Assembly (NCBI GenBank): GCA_020433785.1
Contig: JAGRCC010000784.1
Location: 1-6,682 of the forward strand
From: Anaerolineae bacterium
GTDB lineage: Bacteria; Chloroflexota; Anaerolineae; 4572-78; J111
Reading direction: 5' to 3'
Length of the DNA stretch: 6,682 bases
Below the pieces are notes generated by a model. That model was not told the origin of the DNA, searched no databases, and saw only the letters and a list, made by a program, of their open reading frames with translations. Shown here one piece after another: positions 1-5,574 of the stretch (position 1 is its first letter; the number at the start of each line of letters is the position of its first letter). Position numbers and translations under genes: made by a program.

Positions 1-1059
1 CGCTGGATTCAGCTTCACTGTAACTTTCCGCATCATCGGGCCGGCGTGGTCAAATTGTTGGGCTGTGACGACAGCCGCGAGAGCGTCGCCGAGGCGGTAG
101 CCGGCTGGTCCGGCCAGGCCTTGGAAGATGCCTTGGCCGACGCCCACATGTGCGCCGGTTTGGTCCGGCCGCGCCAAGAGTGGCAGGCCCACCCGCAGGC
201 CCAAGCGGTGGCGCAGTTGCCCCTGTTCGAGATCATCAAAATTGGCGACAGCGACCCCGAGCCGGTCGGCCCCGGCGACCGGCCCCTGTCCGACATTCGC
301 GTCCTCGATCTCACCCGGGTGATCGCCGGCCCGGTCGGTGGGCGAACCTTAGCCGAACATGGGGCCGAGGTGATGCGCATTAGCGGGCCGCATCTGCCTA
401 ATATTCCGCCGTTGGTCATCGACACCGGTCATGGCAAGCGCTCGGCTACGCTTGACCTGCGGACTACGGACGATTTAGCCCAACTGCACCACTTGATTAA
501 AGCCAGCGATATCTTCCTACAGAGCTATCGACCGGGTGCGCTGGCCGATCGCGGCTTGTCACCGGAGGCGTTAGCCCAATTACGCCCCGGCTTGATTTAT
601 GTGACGCTGAGCGCCTACAGCCACCACGGCCCGTGGCAGGGGCGGCGCGGGTTCGATAGCCTGGTGCAATCAGTTAGTGGGATTGTCGATGAGGAGTCGG
701 CCGGCGGGGCACCCCAACATTTACCTGCCCAGGCGCTCGATTATATATCGGGCTATTTGCTGGCGATGGGGGCGATGGTCGCGCTGACCCGTCGAGCGCG
801 AGTCGGTGGTAGTTATCTGGTGCGGGTCTCTTTAGCTCAGACGGGTCACTGGCTGCATCATTTGGGTCGCATTAGCGGCGATTGGCATGATCACGATCCG
901 CCCGATTTGTCGTTTGACCGTGTTCAGGATCTATTAACGAGCTCCGAAACGCCATTTGGCACGCTACGTCATCTGGCTCCGGTGGTCCAGCTTGCCGCAA
1001 CCCCGGCCCGATGGGACCGCCCGGCTGTTCCGCTTGGCTGGCACCCGCCGACTTTTTGA
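1..1059 (+). CDS. CaiB/BaiF family III CoA-transferase, 5'-truncated by the window edge
   Basis: Family III CoA-transferases move coenzyme A between a CoA thioester and a free carboxylic acid in the cytoplasm through an aspartyl-CoA intermediate; the substrate cannot be read from this sequence. The frame is open from base 1, and the residues before the GTG at 46 (WIQLHCNFPHHRAG) already fit the family, so this is a continuing gene and not a start at 46. Visible blocks are a VLDLTRVIAGP nucleotide-binding-type segment (301-333) followed by GRTLAEHGAEVMRI, a YRPG motif (526-537), and a GRRGFDSLVQ block whose Asp codon (655-657) matches the catalytic aspartate of the family. The C-terminus (TPARWDRPAVPLG, ending at 1056) is typical of the full-length long form, so only the N-terminal part is missing. 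The TGA lies 16 bases before the methyltransferase start, compatible with an operon. Family assignment is firm; the substrate is unknown. Confidence 0.93.
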   Translation, partial: RWIQLHCNFPHHRAGVVKLLGCDDSRESVAEAVAGWSGQALEDALADAHMCAGLVRPRQEWQAHPQAQAVAQLPLFEIIKIGDSDPEPVGPGDRPLSDIRVLDLTRVIAGPVGGRTLAEHGAEVMRISGPHLPNIPPLVIDTGHGKRSATLDLRTTDDLAQLHHLIKASDIFLQSYRPGALADRGLSPEALAQLRPGLIYVTLSAYSHHGPWQGRRGFDSLVQSVSGIVDEESAGGAPQHLPAQALDYISGYLLAMGAMVALTRRARVGGSYLVRVSLAQTGHWLHHLGRISGDWHDHDPPDLSFDRVQDLLTSSETPFGTLRHLAPVVQLAATPARWDRPAVPLGWHPPTF

Positions 1060-1075
1060 TATGAGGCAGTAAACG

Positions 1076-1651
1076 ATGAAAATGACAAATCTTGAAAAAA
1101 TACTGGTAAACAATTCTATGCGCAGCCGGCAGGTTAGCCGCTACGCTGAAAAAATGCTAAAGTGGATCGATCTCAAAGCCGGTCAGAAATATCTGGACTT
1201 CGGCTGCGGCAACGGCGCCGCCGCGATCAATGTGGCGACAAAATATCCGCTCGAAGTCATCGGCATCGATGTGGACCTTGACCAGATCCGGCTGGCCCAA
1301 CAAGCCGGCTGCCATCTGAGCAATGTTCGCTTTATCCCGGTTGACGGCACGCGCATGCCGTTTGATGACGGTGAATTCGATATTGTCTATACCAATAAAG
1401 TCACTCACCATATTCCCAACTGGTTGGAGGCCGTAGCCGAAATGGTGCGGGTGATCAGACCGGGCGGGCATCTGATTTATGCCGATCTGATCGCGCCCAA
1501 CTGGCTGGCCCAACTCGGGCAGCAGGTTATGAAGCAGAGCGGTTTTCCCACCGGCGACGGCCTGGAAACGCTCTTCCGGCAGCGTCACCTGCGCTACATC
1601 CACGCCTCGATCACGCCGATGCATTATGAAGTGGTGCTGCAAAAAGCCTAA
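1076..1651 (+). CDS. Class I SAM-dependent methyltransferase (Methyltransf_11-like)
   Basis: A 191-residue cytoplasmic enzyme predicted to transfer a methyl group from S-adenosylmethionine to an unidentified acceptor. The Rossmann-fold signature is complete. Motif I is YLDFGCGNG (residues 39-47), the acidic residue closing strand beta-2 is in GIDVD (63-67, binding the SAM ribose), the DGTRMPF segment (90-96) contacts the adenine, FDIVYTNKVTHHI (101-113) forms strand beta-4, and VRVIRPGG (124-131) is the usual post-motif turn. About 32 residues precede the fold and there is no extra substrate domain, so specificity cannot be inferred. The ATG at 1076 is preceded by GAGG (1063-1066) at reasonable spacing. 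It follows the CoA-transferase closely and may be co-transcribed with it. The downstream inverted repeat (1670-1728) probably ends this unit. It could act on a small molecule such as a quinone or lipid; nothing here decides. Confidence 0.92.
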   Translation: MKMTNLEKILVNNSMRSRQVSRYAEKMLKWIDLKAGQKYLDFGCGNGAAAINVATKYPLEVIGIDVDLDQIRLAQQAGCHLSNVRFIPVDGTRMPFDDGEFDIVYTNKVTHHIPNWLEAVAEMVRVIRPGGHLIYADLIAPNWLAQLGQQVMKQSGFPTGDGLETLFRQRHLRYIHASITPMHYEVVLQKA

Positions 1652-1669
1652 TCAAGTTGAAAAATTTAC

Positions 1670-1728
1670 TGGAGCGACAAAGTTTACTTTGTCATTCAGA
1701 TAGGGTAAAAGTAAACTTTGTCGCTCCA
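1670..1728. repeat. Long inverted repeat IR1 (21-bp perfect arms), possible terminator
   Basis: The left arm (1670-1690) and right arm (1708-1728) are perfect reverse complements over 21 bases with a 17-base loop. The left arm begins TGGAGCGACAAAG. A second, competing hairpin is nested in the left half: GACAAAG (1676-1682), loop TTTA, CTTTGTC (1687-1693). The structure starts 19 bases after the methyltransferase stop. A run of six T (1737-1742) follows the right arm by eight bases, so it could work as an imperfect intrinsic terminator. The long AT/GC-mixed stem and nested symmetry also fit a dispersed palindromic repeat. No target-site duplication is visible at its edges. Confidence 0.85.
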
Positions 1729-1756
1729 TCTAGTTATTTTTTAGGGGGATAATCAT

Positions 1757-2308
1757 ATGGAAACGCCCTACTTTATCGCCGTTGAAGCATTCGCTCCCGA
1801 CTCGGGCCAGGCCTGGCAAGAGTATATTGCCTGGTCCGGTCTGACCCAGTTAACGGAAGTGGTGTCGCTCGACATCCTATTATGTGCACCTGTGATCGAT
1901 GAGTTGACGGCCGAAGATTGGAACTACAACGTCCAGGAAAATTATCTGACGGACTATTTTCATGATCTGGATTATCTCCTGCGCCGGGTTGATACACTTA
2001 CCTCAATTAATATTCTGGCCGTCCTGTTGAACCCAGAATCGGACGCTCGTCGCCTGTGGGCCGAGGATCGCTTTCAATTCTTAGGCTACGATCTCATCGA
2101 ACGTACCACTGGCATTAGCGCCCTGACCAACTGCGGTGGGTTCGATCAAGCCTTTGCCAACGAAGATTTGTCGCCGGCCGGGCTGTTAGCGGCGTACGAT
2201 GACGCTCGTGAGGTGCAAAACTTGCTGAAAACCCATTACCCGGACGAACCGCACGCCGACTGCGATCTGTGGGCGATTTGGCGGATGGATCGGGTATCTG
2301 CTCCTTAA
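1757..2308 (+). CDS. Hypothetical acidic protein of 183 residues
   Basis: I do not recognise this family. The product is soluble and clearly acidic, rich in Asp and Glu with frequent Trp and Tyr, and has no signal peptide or membrane segment. The most distinctive stretches are the N-terminus YFIAVEAFAPDSGQAW (residues 5-20), the aromatic-acidic EDWNYNVQENYLTDYF (53-68), DLDYLLRRVDTL, and the C-terminal CDLWAIWRMDRV. Three cysteines are scattered with no metal-binding spacing. The start is well supported: ATG 1757 has a strong AGGGGG Shine-Dalgarno (1743-1748) eight bases upstream. The gene lies between inverted repeat IR1 and the leader of an exported protein, so it is probably a monocistronic unit. 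The sequence keeps normal coding composition throughout. A small adaptor or immunity-like protein is possible from its size and charge alone, but that is a guess. Confidence 0.85.
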   Translation: METPYFIAVEAFAPDSGQAWQEYIAWSGLTQLTEVVSLDILLCAPVIDELTAEDWNYNVQENYLTDYFHDLDYLLRRVDTLTSINILAVLLNPESDARRLWAEDRFQFLGYDLIERTTGISALTNCGGFDQAFANEDLSPAGLLAAYDDAREVQNLLKTHYPDEPHADCDLWAIWRMDRVSAP

Positions 2309-2398
2309 ATATCGTCATTTTGCCAATTAAAGCCGTTTAGATCCTGATAAACTTAGGTCGATTGCATCATATAAAAAGAGAGGGTTAAGCGGCAACCG
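2309..2398 (+). promoter_or_regulatory. Leader region of the exported propeller-like protein gene
   Basis: This 90-base gap is AT-rich. It has a TTGCCA hexamer (2320-2325), a TATAAA hexamer (2370-2375) and a purine-rich GAGAGGG (2378-2384) that would serve as ribosome binding site for ATG 2399 at a rather long 14-base spacing. The two hexamers are not at the normal promoter spacing from each other, so no complete promoter is claimed. No strong hairpin follows the preceding stop codon. Confidence 0.3.
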
Positions 2399-3778
2399 AT
2401 GTTAAATATCTATCAACATTTCGCTCCTTTTTTGTCTCGAACAACAGTAAAACTATTCGCGGCCCTATTGATGGTCGTAATAACTTTGGTCTTAGCGGGA
2501 GTCGCTGCCGCTCAAGGTAGCAACACCCATCATTACGAATTCTCATCCGAACCTGCCGGTTCCTATCGATTGATAAATGGAGCAGCCGGAGTAGATACCT
2601 ATTCAGTGAGTTCCCTTCTGACCTACACGACTTACCTACCTATTGTCACTAAGCCCACATCCTTGGCCTCATTTATCTCCGAAACCACCATCTCGCTGCC
2701 CAAACCTCTGGCCGATGAGTCGGCCAATTTTTGTACTTGGGGACATTGCTCGCTATCGCCTCGGCTGTACCATGAACCCTTGGCTGATGGTCGCACCCTG
2801 CTGGGCTGGACCGATGCTGACGGCGACGGCCATATCAGTATCATCTCCGGCAGCAGCCTGGAACGAACGTTTAATTTTCCCGATAAATCTGTTCGAGGGT
2901 TGGTGGCCCATACCGGCGGTTCGTTTGCGGCCTTGTTATGGGATTCCGGCGCTGATATCATCAGACTGGCCAAATTTGATCAAAACGGCCATCAAATCTG
3001 GACAACCAACCTCAACAGCAGTATTGCTGTTGCCGATTTTTGGCTGGGAGATAGCCGGCTGGCCTATGGTAACGGCCGTTATGCCGCCTACCATACGGTG
3101 ACTGGTGTTTCAGGTGGTTTTACCGGCCATTACGGCGATCAATTGAAATATGTCAACGATCAAGGCGTCATCCAGTCAAGCGGCTGGGACTGGGGGTGTT
3201 CTCATTCGTTGGCGGAATTAGTCAGCTATAACGCCGATTTACAGCAGTTTCTGCCGGTCTGCGCCAGCGATTGTTACCCTGACAAGGGTCTTATTTTGAA
3301 TCATGATAAACGGATCTACAAATCAGATGGTAACTGCGGCGGTATGGGTTCCGTCCAACTGGGGCAGTTGGCTCCTAGTGCGAGTACATGGAAACTTATC
3401 TTCAACGCGCTCGATCGAGATTGTTGTCAAGGCCGAGGCATCGGTCTGGCTACTATCAATGGAGCGTATCAAAGCAATCTGGTGTGGTTAACCAATACCA
3501 ATGGCGCATTTGAGCGCGATCCGGTCATCGCTCGCCTCGGCGTGACCTCAGCCCCCGAACAGTTTCTGGTCGGCTGGCGAACGACCAATGACAATACCTA
3601 CCGGCTGGGCGTTATCGATGGACAGGGTGATTTCCTGTTCGGCCCCGAGGCCATCGGGGCGGGTATAAAATGGGGCAATCGAGACGACTCGTTCCGCACC
3701 CGTTCGGATGGCGGCGTTACCTGGGTACAAGGCGATCCGCTTAGCACTACGCTTCATCTTTATCGGGTGAAAATGTAG
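2399..3778 (+). CDS. Exported cysteine-containing beta-propeller-like protein
   Basis: A 459-residue secreted protein of unknown function. A basic N-region (R14, K18) leads into a hydrophobic stretch (about 19-37) and a signal peptidase I site after A36-A37-A38. The ATG at 2399 is preferred because the next in-frame ATG (codon 25) falls inside the signal peptide. Early in the mature chain is YLPIVTK (79-85), a motif I associate with Chloroflexota exported proteins. The rest is strand-rich with blade-like repeats such as LLGWTDADGDG, AALLWDSGAD and LVGWRTTNDN, suggesting a propeller; DADGDG (139-144) could bind calcium. The precursor has eight cysteines (112, 117, 267, 288, 292, 313, 342, 343), all in the mature part, an even number compatible with disulfides. 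The conserved-looking cluster WGCSHS (265-270), CASDCYP (288-294), NCGG and DCCQGRG (341-347) may form a lid or ligand site. No enzyme motif is recognised, so a binding role is more likely than catalysis, but this is inference. Confidence 0.85.
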   Translation: MLNIYQHFAPFLSRTTVKLFAALLMVVITLVLAGVAAAQGSNTHHYEFSSEPAGSYRLINGAAGVDTYSVSSLLTYTTYLPIVTKPTSLASFISETTISLPKPLADESANFCTWGHCSLSPRLYHEPLADGRTLLGWTDADGDGHISIISGSSLERTFNFPDKSVRGLVAHTGGSFAALLWDSGADIIRLAKFDQNGHQIWTTNLNSSIAVADFWLGDSRLAYGNGRYAAYHTVTGVSGGFTGHYGDQLKYVNDQGVIQSSGWDWGCSHSLAELVSYNADLQQFLPVCASDCYPDKGLILNHDKRIYKSDGNCGGMGSVQLGQLAPSASTWKLIFNALDRDCCQGRGIGLATINGAYQSNLVWLTNTNGAFERDPVIARLGVTSAPEQFLVGWRTTNDNTYRLGVIDGQGDFLFGPEAIGAGIKWGNRDDSFRTRSDGGVTWVQGDPLSTTLHLYRVKM

Positions 3779-3795
3779 CGATAATGAACAGTTGT

Positions 3796-3838
3796 ACGTG
3801 CCACGTCCTACGTGTATGAAACGTAGGACGTGGCACGT
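3796..3838. repeat. Inverted repeat IR2 (18-bp perfect arms, 7-base loop)
   Basis: The left arm 3796-3813 (ACGTGCCACGTCCTACGT) and right arm 3821-3838 are perfect reverse complements separated by the loop GTATGAA. The hairpin begins 18 bases after the stop of the exported propeller-like gene. It is not followed by a T-run, so it is not a canonical intrinsic terminator, though it could still stop transcription or protect the 3' end. Each arm carries ACGT motifs at both ends, giving internal symmetry. Its sequence is unrelated to the other two large inverted repeats in the window. Confidence 0.85.
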
Positions 3839-3964
3839 GGCGGTCATCTCCATTCTATCCTCTCTGGCGAACTTTCCGGCAATAAGCCTAATTCCCCCTA
3901 CCTCCGTACTAATACGCAAAATCCCTCCAAAGGTACTACCGATACAGTTCCCGCACTGTTACCG

Positions 3965-3994
3965 TTGAAAACTAGGGCTATAACCCCTTAGAAT
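3965..3994 (+). promoter_or_regulatory. Candidate sigma70-type promoter for the cohesin-dockerin gene
   Basis: TTGAAA (3965-3970) and TAGAAT (3989-3994) each match the -35 and -10 consensus at five of six positions, with an 18-base spacer. Transcription would start near 4001, giving a leader of about 115 bases. The ACAGT-N6-ACTGT inverted repeat ending at 3959 lies directly upstream and could be an operator, although repeats that short occur by chance. This prediction comes from the sequence only. Confidence 0.45.
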
Positions 3995-4015
3995 AGACCT
4001 AAGCTGGCTTTAGGG

Positions 4016-4027
4016 TGTGTGCACACA
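4016..4027. promoter_or_regulatory. Perfect 12-base palindrome TGTGTGCACACA
   Basis: A fully symmetric 12-base site lies about 20 bases downstream of the candidate -10 element and about 90 bases upstream of ATG 4117. Its position and perfect dyad symmetry would suit a dimeric regulator acting as a roadblock, but no regulator is known from this window. Chance occurrence is quite possible. Confidence 0.3.
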
Positions 4028-4103
4028 AATCCCCGGAACCTGGCTGCCGGCCCTTCCGCCCTGGCAACTGGGGCAAATTCTATTTCTCATTTATCTTAGC
4101 CTT

Positions 4104-4108
4104 AGGAG
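4104..4108 (+). promoter_or_regulatory. Ribosome binding site that fixes the start at 4117
   Basis: AGGAG eight bases before ATG 4117 is a near-ideal Shine-Dalgarno. The first codons after this ATG encode a textbook signal peptide. Starting instead at GTG 4015 would place 34 extra residues, including two cysteines and several prolines, in front of the signal peptide. Confidence 0.85.
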
Positions 4109-4116
4109 AATCAAAT

Positions 4117-5211
4117 ATGAAACAAAGTAAGTTCCTGAAACCCATCGGCTTGCTCCTATTGACGCTGCTACTGGTTGCTGGAGTTGTAGCGCCGGCCGCA
4201 GCGCAGGAGCCGGAAGAGGGTGATGTTGAAGCGCAATTTCTTAGTTTTCTTACCCTTCTTTGGAATCCGGCCAGCACTTATGTAGCGCGTGGCGATGGGA
4301 CTGTCTTGACCAAATTGAATATTGTTGGGGCAGAGCAAATCCACGGCTTTACCATCCAAGTTGAGTATGATGCGTCGGTCATTAAACCTGAGTCGGTTGA
4401 GCCAGGTTCACTCTTGCCGGGTACGAAAGGCGTTGATTATTTCTTTACCGTTCAAACCGGAGCGACTGCTGGAGGTACCTGCGGCGACACGGCCTTTAAT
4501 GTTAATGTCGTCTACTTTGATCCGACAGTGCAGATCAATGGAACCGGTGATCTTTTGGAAATTCTGTGGCGCAGCGACCCCGACGCCGCCGTGGGTAATG
4601 TCGGCTGGGTTTGCGTCGATGGTACTGAGTCAACTTTGGTCGATAATGGTGGTTTTTCCACCCCACTGCCCAGCACGTCGGCCACGATCGAGATTGAGCC
4701 GGCCAATATCTTCAAATTCCAAATTGGTTTGGAGGGTGGCAAGAACAGCGGTCTAGAAGAACCGACGTCTTCGACCGATATTGTGACAGAAGTTACCATT
4801 AACGGTATTTATCCTTGCGATGGGGGTATGGTTGATCTACTCGGCTTCTGTGCCTTCAACAACGCCACGGCCCTACCTCCCTATGACATTAAAGTTAGCC
4901 GCTTTGGTTACCTGGATGCCGAAACTTCTTTTGATGATCCGCAGGACTCGACAGCCATCTGGTTGTGGGCCGGCGACCTCAACGATGATAATGTGGTTAA
5001 TATTCTCGATATCCAGTTGATGGTCAGTGTGCTAAACGCGCCAGTCGGCACTAATAAGCTGTCGGTAGCGGCCGATTTCACCGGTCCCGGTGCTCCGCCC
5101 GCCCCGGATGGTGTCGTCAATATCATCGACCTGGTATTGCTGGCCAAGAACTTTGGCATGAGCGGCCCCACCAACGGAGCGCCCGGCGGCGGTGGCAGCT
5201 TCCCCTTCTAA
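4117..5211 (+). CDS. Secreted cohesin-like / dockerin type I protein
   Basis: A 364-residue exported protein that carries both halves of the calcium-dependent cohesin-dockerin pairing. The signal peptide (1-29) has a K-rich start, a leucine run and cleavage at A27-A28-A29 before Q30. Residues about 50-195 are cohesin-like: GFTIQVEYDASVIKPESV (77-94) corresponds to the family's YDP-type strand, followed by alternating strands ending at TIEIEP (190-195). Residues 199-284 form a spacer ending PPYDIKVSRFGYLDA (254-268), resembling the carboxypeptidase-regulatory-like sandwich often placed before dockerins. The dockerin (285-347) has a canonical first loop, D287-x-N289-x-D291-x-x-V294-N295-x-x-D298. 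The second loop runs D320 ... D331-G-V-V-N-I-I-D338, with about seven extra Gly/Pro/Ala residues between its first and fifth ligands. A Gly-rich tail (GAPGGGGSFPF) ends the chain. Four cysteines (122, 166, 234, 245) may pair outside the cell. It probably binds cohesins of neighbouring surface proteins; no catalytic domain is present. Confidence 0.9.
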   Translation: MKQSKFLKPIGLLLLTLLLVAGVVAPAAAQEPEEGDVEAQFLSFLTLLWNPASTYVARGDGTVLTKLNIVGAEQIHGFTIQVEYDASVIKPESVEPGSLLPGTKGVDYFFTVQTGATAGGTCGDTAFNVNVVYFDPTVQINGTGDLLEILWRSDPDAAVGNVGWVCVDGTESTLVDNGGFSTPLPSTSATIEIEPANIFKFQIGLEGGKNSGLEEPTSSTDIVTEVTINGIYPCDGGMVDLLGFCAFNNATALPPYDIKVSRFGYLDAETSFDDPQDSTAIWLWAGDLNDDNVVNILDIQLMVSVLNAPVGTNKLSVAADFTGPGAPPAPDGVVNIIDLVLLAKNFGMSGPTNGAPGGGGSFPF

Positions 5212-5268
5212 TTGAGGGGAAATTGTATCTTTTAAGCTAAAGCCGGTTACGCGCCGGTCCATCCAGCT

Positions 5269-5313
5269 AGACCTGACGGGTTTACAGGTAACTCTGCCAA
5301 ACCTGTCAGGTCT
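5269..5313. repeat. Inverted repeat IR3 (15-bp arms) with an alternative internal hairpin
   Basis: The left arm AGACCTGACGGGTTT (5269-5283) and right arm AAACCTGTCAGGTCT (5299-5313) pair over 15 bases; the one non-Watson-Crick position is a G-U wobble (5278 with 5304), so the RNA stem is unbroken. The right arm contains the odd palindrome ACCTGTCAGGT. ACAGGT in the loop (5284-5289) can pair instead with ACCTGT of the right arm (5301-5306), giving a mutually exclusive fold. The structure starts 58 bases after the cohesin-dockerin stop and has no T-run directly after it. Confidence 0.8.
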
Positions 5314-5392
5314 CGGCTTCATCAAAATACGCTTCCCGTTTTCAAAATCACTAATTTGTCGCAGTCAGGGCTACGTGGCCGGCGAAAACCCG

Positions 5393-5409
5393 CTTTTTGC
5401 TGCAAAAAG
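5393..5409. terminator. Small hairpin CTTTTTG-CTG-CAAAAAG
   Basis: A 7-bp perfect stem with a 3-base loop. The stem is A/T-rich and has no T-run on its 3' side on either strand, so it is a poor terminator. Termination is only a possible role; it may be incidental. Confidence 0.2.
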
Positions 5410-5450
5410 GCCCGGTTCGGCGTAAACCCCCTATTTTGCCTGAACCTCAG

Positions 5451-5528
5451 TGCTAACACCGATGATTCCATCCTGATTGGTACGGAGGTTATTTCCGCGC
5501 CAGCCTTGTTGAGTACGCTTTGTTAGCA
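5451..5528 (+). promoter_or_regulatory. Possible stem-closed leader RNA element
   Basis: TGCTAACA (5451-5458) and TGTTAGCA (5521-5528) are perfect 8-base complements that could close a fold of about 78 bases. Inside are ACCGAT (5458-5463) pairing with ATTGGT (5476-5481) through one G-U, and CGGA (5483-5486) pairing with TCCG (5494-5497). It would end 46 bases before ATG 5575. It does not match a riboswitch class I know, and an 8-base inverted repeat is expected about once by chance in a gap this size. Confidence 0.2.
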
Positions 5529-5574
5529 TGATAAGCTGAAATAAATTGCATAGACCGATCAATGGGAAAACATT

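Larger units (their letters stand above)
3839..4116 (+). other. Intergenic leader region upstream of the cohesin-dockerin gene
   Basis: No coding sequence is supported here. The stretch holds a 5-bp inverted repeat ACAGT-N6-ACTGT (3944-3959) just upstream of a promoter candidate (3965-3994), a CCTAA/TTAGG mini-hairpin around 3999-4015, a perfect 12-base palindrome (4016-4027), a GC-rich segment with weak pairing potential (4031-4075) and the ribosome binding site (4104-4108). An in-frame GTG at 4015 extends the downstream frame but is not accepted as the start. Confidence 0.5.
5212..5574 (+). other. Intergenic region before the last cohesin gene
   Basis: No open frame of convincing quality is seen in this 363-base gap. 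It contains inverted repeat IR3 (5269-5313), a small T-run/A-run hairpin (5393-5409), an 8-base inverted repeat enclosing a possible structured leader (5451-5528), and a weak GGGA ribosome binding site (5564-5567) seven bases before ATG 5575. A poor promoter candidate, TTGTTA (5520-5525) with TAAATT (5542-5547), is noted but is not strong enough to list alone. Confidence 0.5.

Noticed and set aside
33..425. Antisense open frame over the CoA-transferase
   Set aside because: The + strand here encodes conserved family III motifs, and the antisense product has no recognisable features.
1157..1642. Antisense open frame over the methyltransferase
   Set aside because: The + strand has all the class I methyltransferase motifs; the antisense frame is a shadow with no independent support.
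3548..3919. Antisense frame crossing the 3' end of the exported protein gene and IR2
   Set aside because: It runs through the inverted repeat and overlaps a well-supported gene; there is no ribosome binding site or protein feature.
4028..4080. Resemblance to part of a cyclic di-GMP-I (GEMM) riboswitch (a CTGGCTGCCGG-like tail)
   Set aside because: The conserved core elements, such as the GCAAA-type segment, the GNRA tetraloop helix and the ACGCAAAGC joining region, are not present in order.
4322..4756. Second + strand frame inside the cohesin region
   Set aside because: It is out of frame with the cohesin domain, which shows clear conserved strands; composition is not that of a natural protein.
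1670..5313. The three inverted repeats as ends of one insertion sequence or transposon
   Set aside because: Their sequences are unrelated to each other, there is no transposase, and no target-site duplication flanks any of them.
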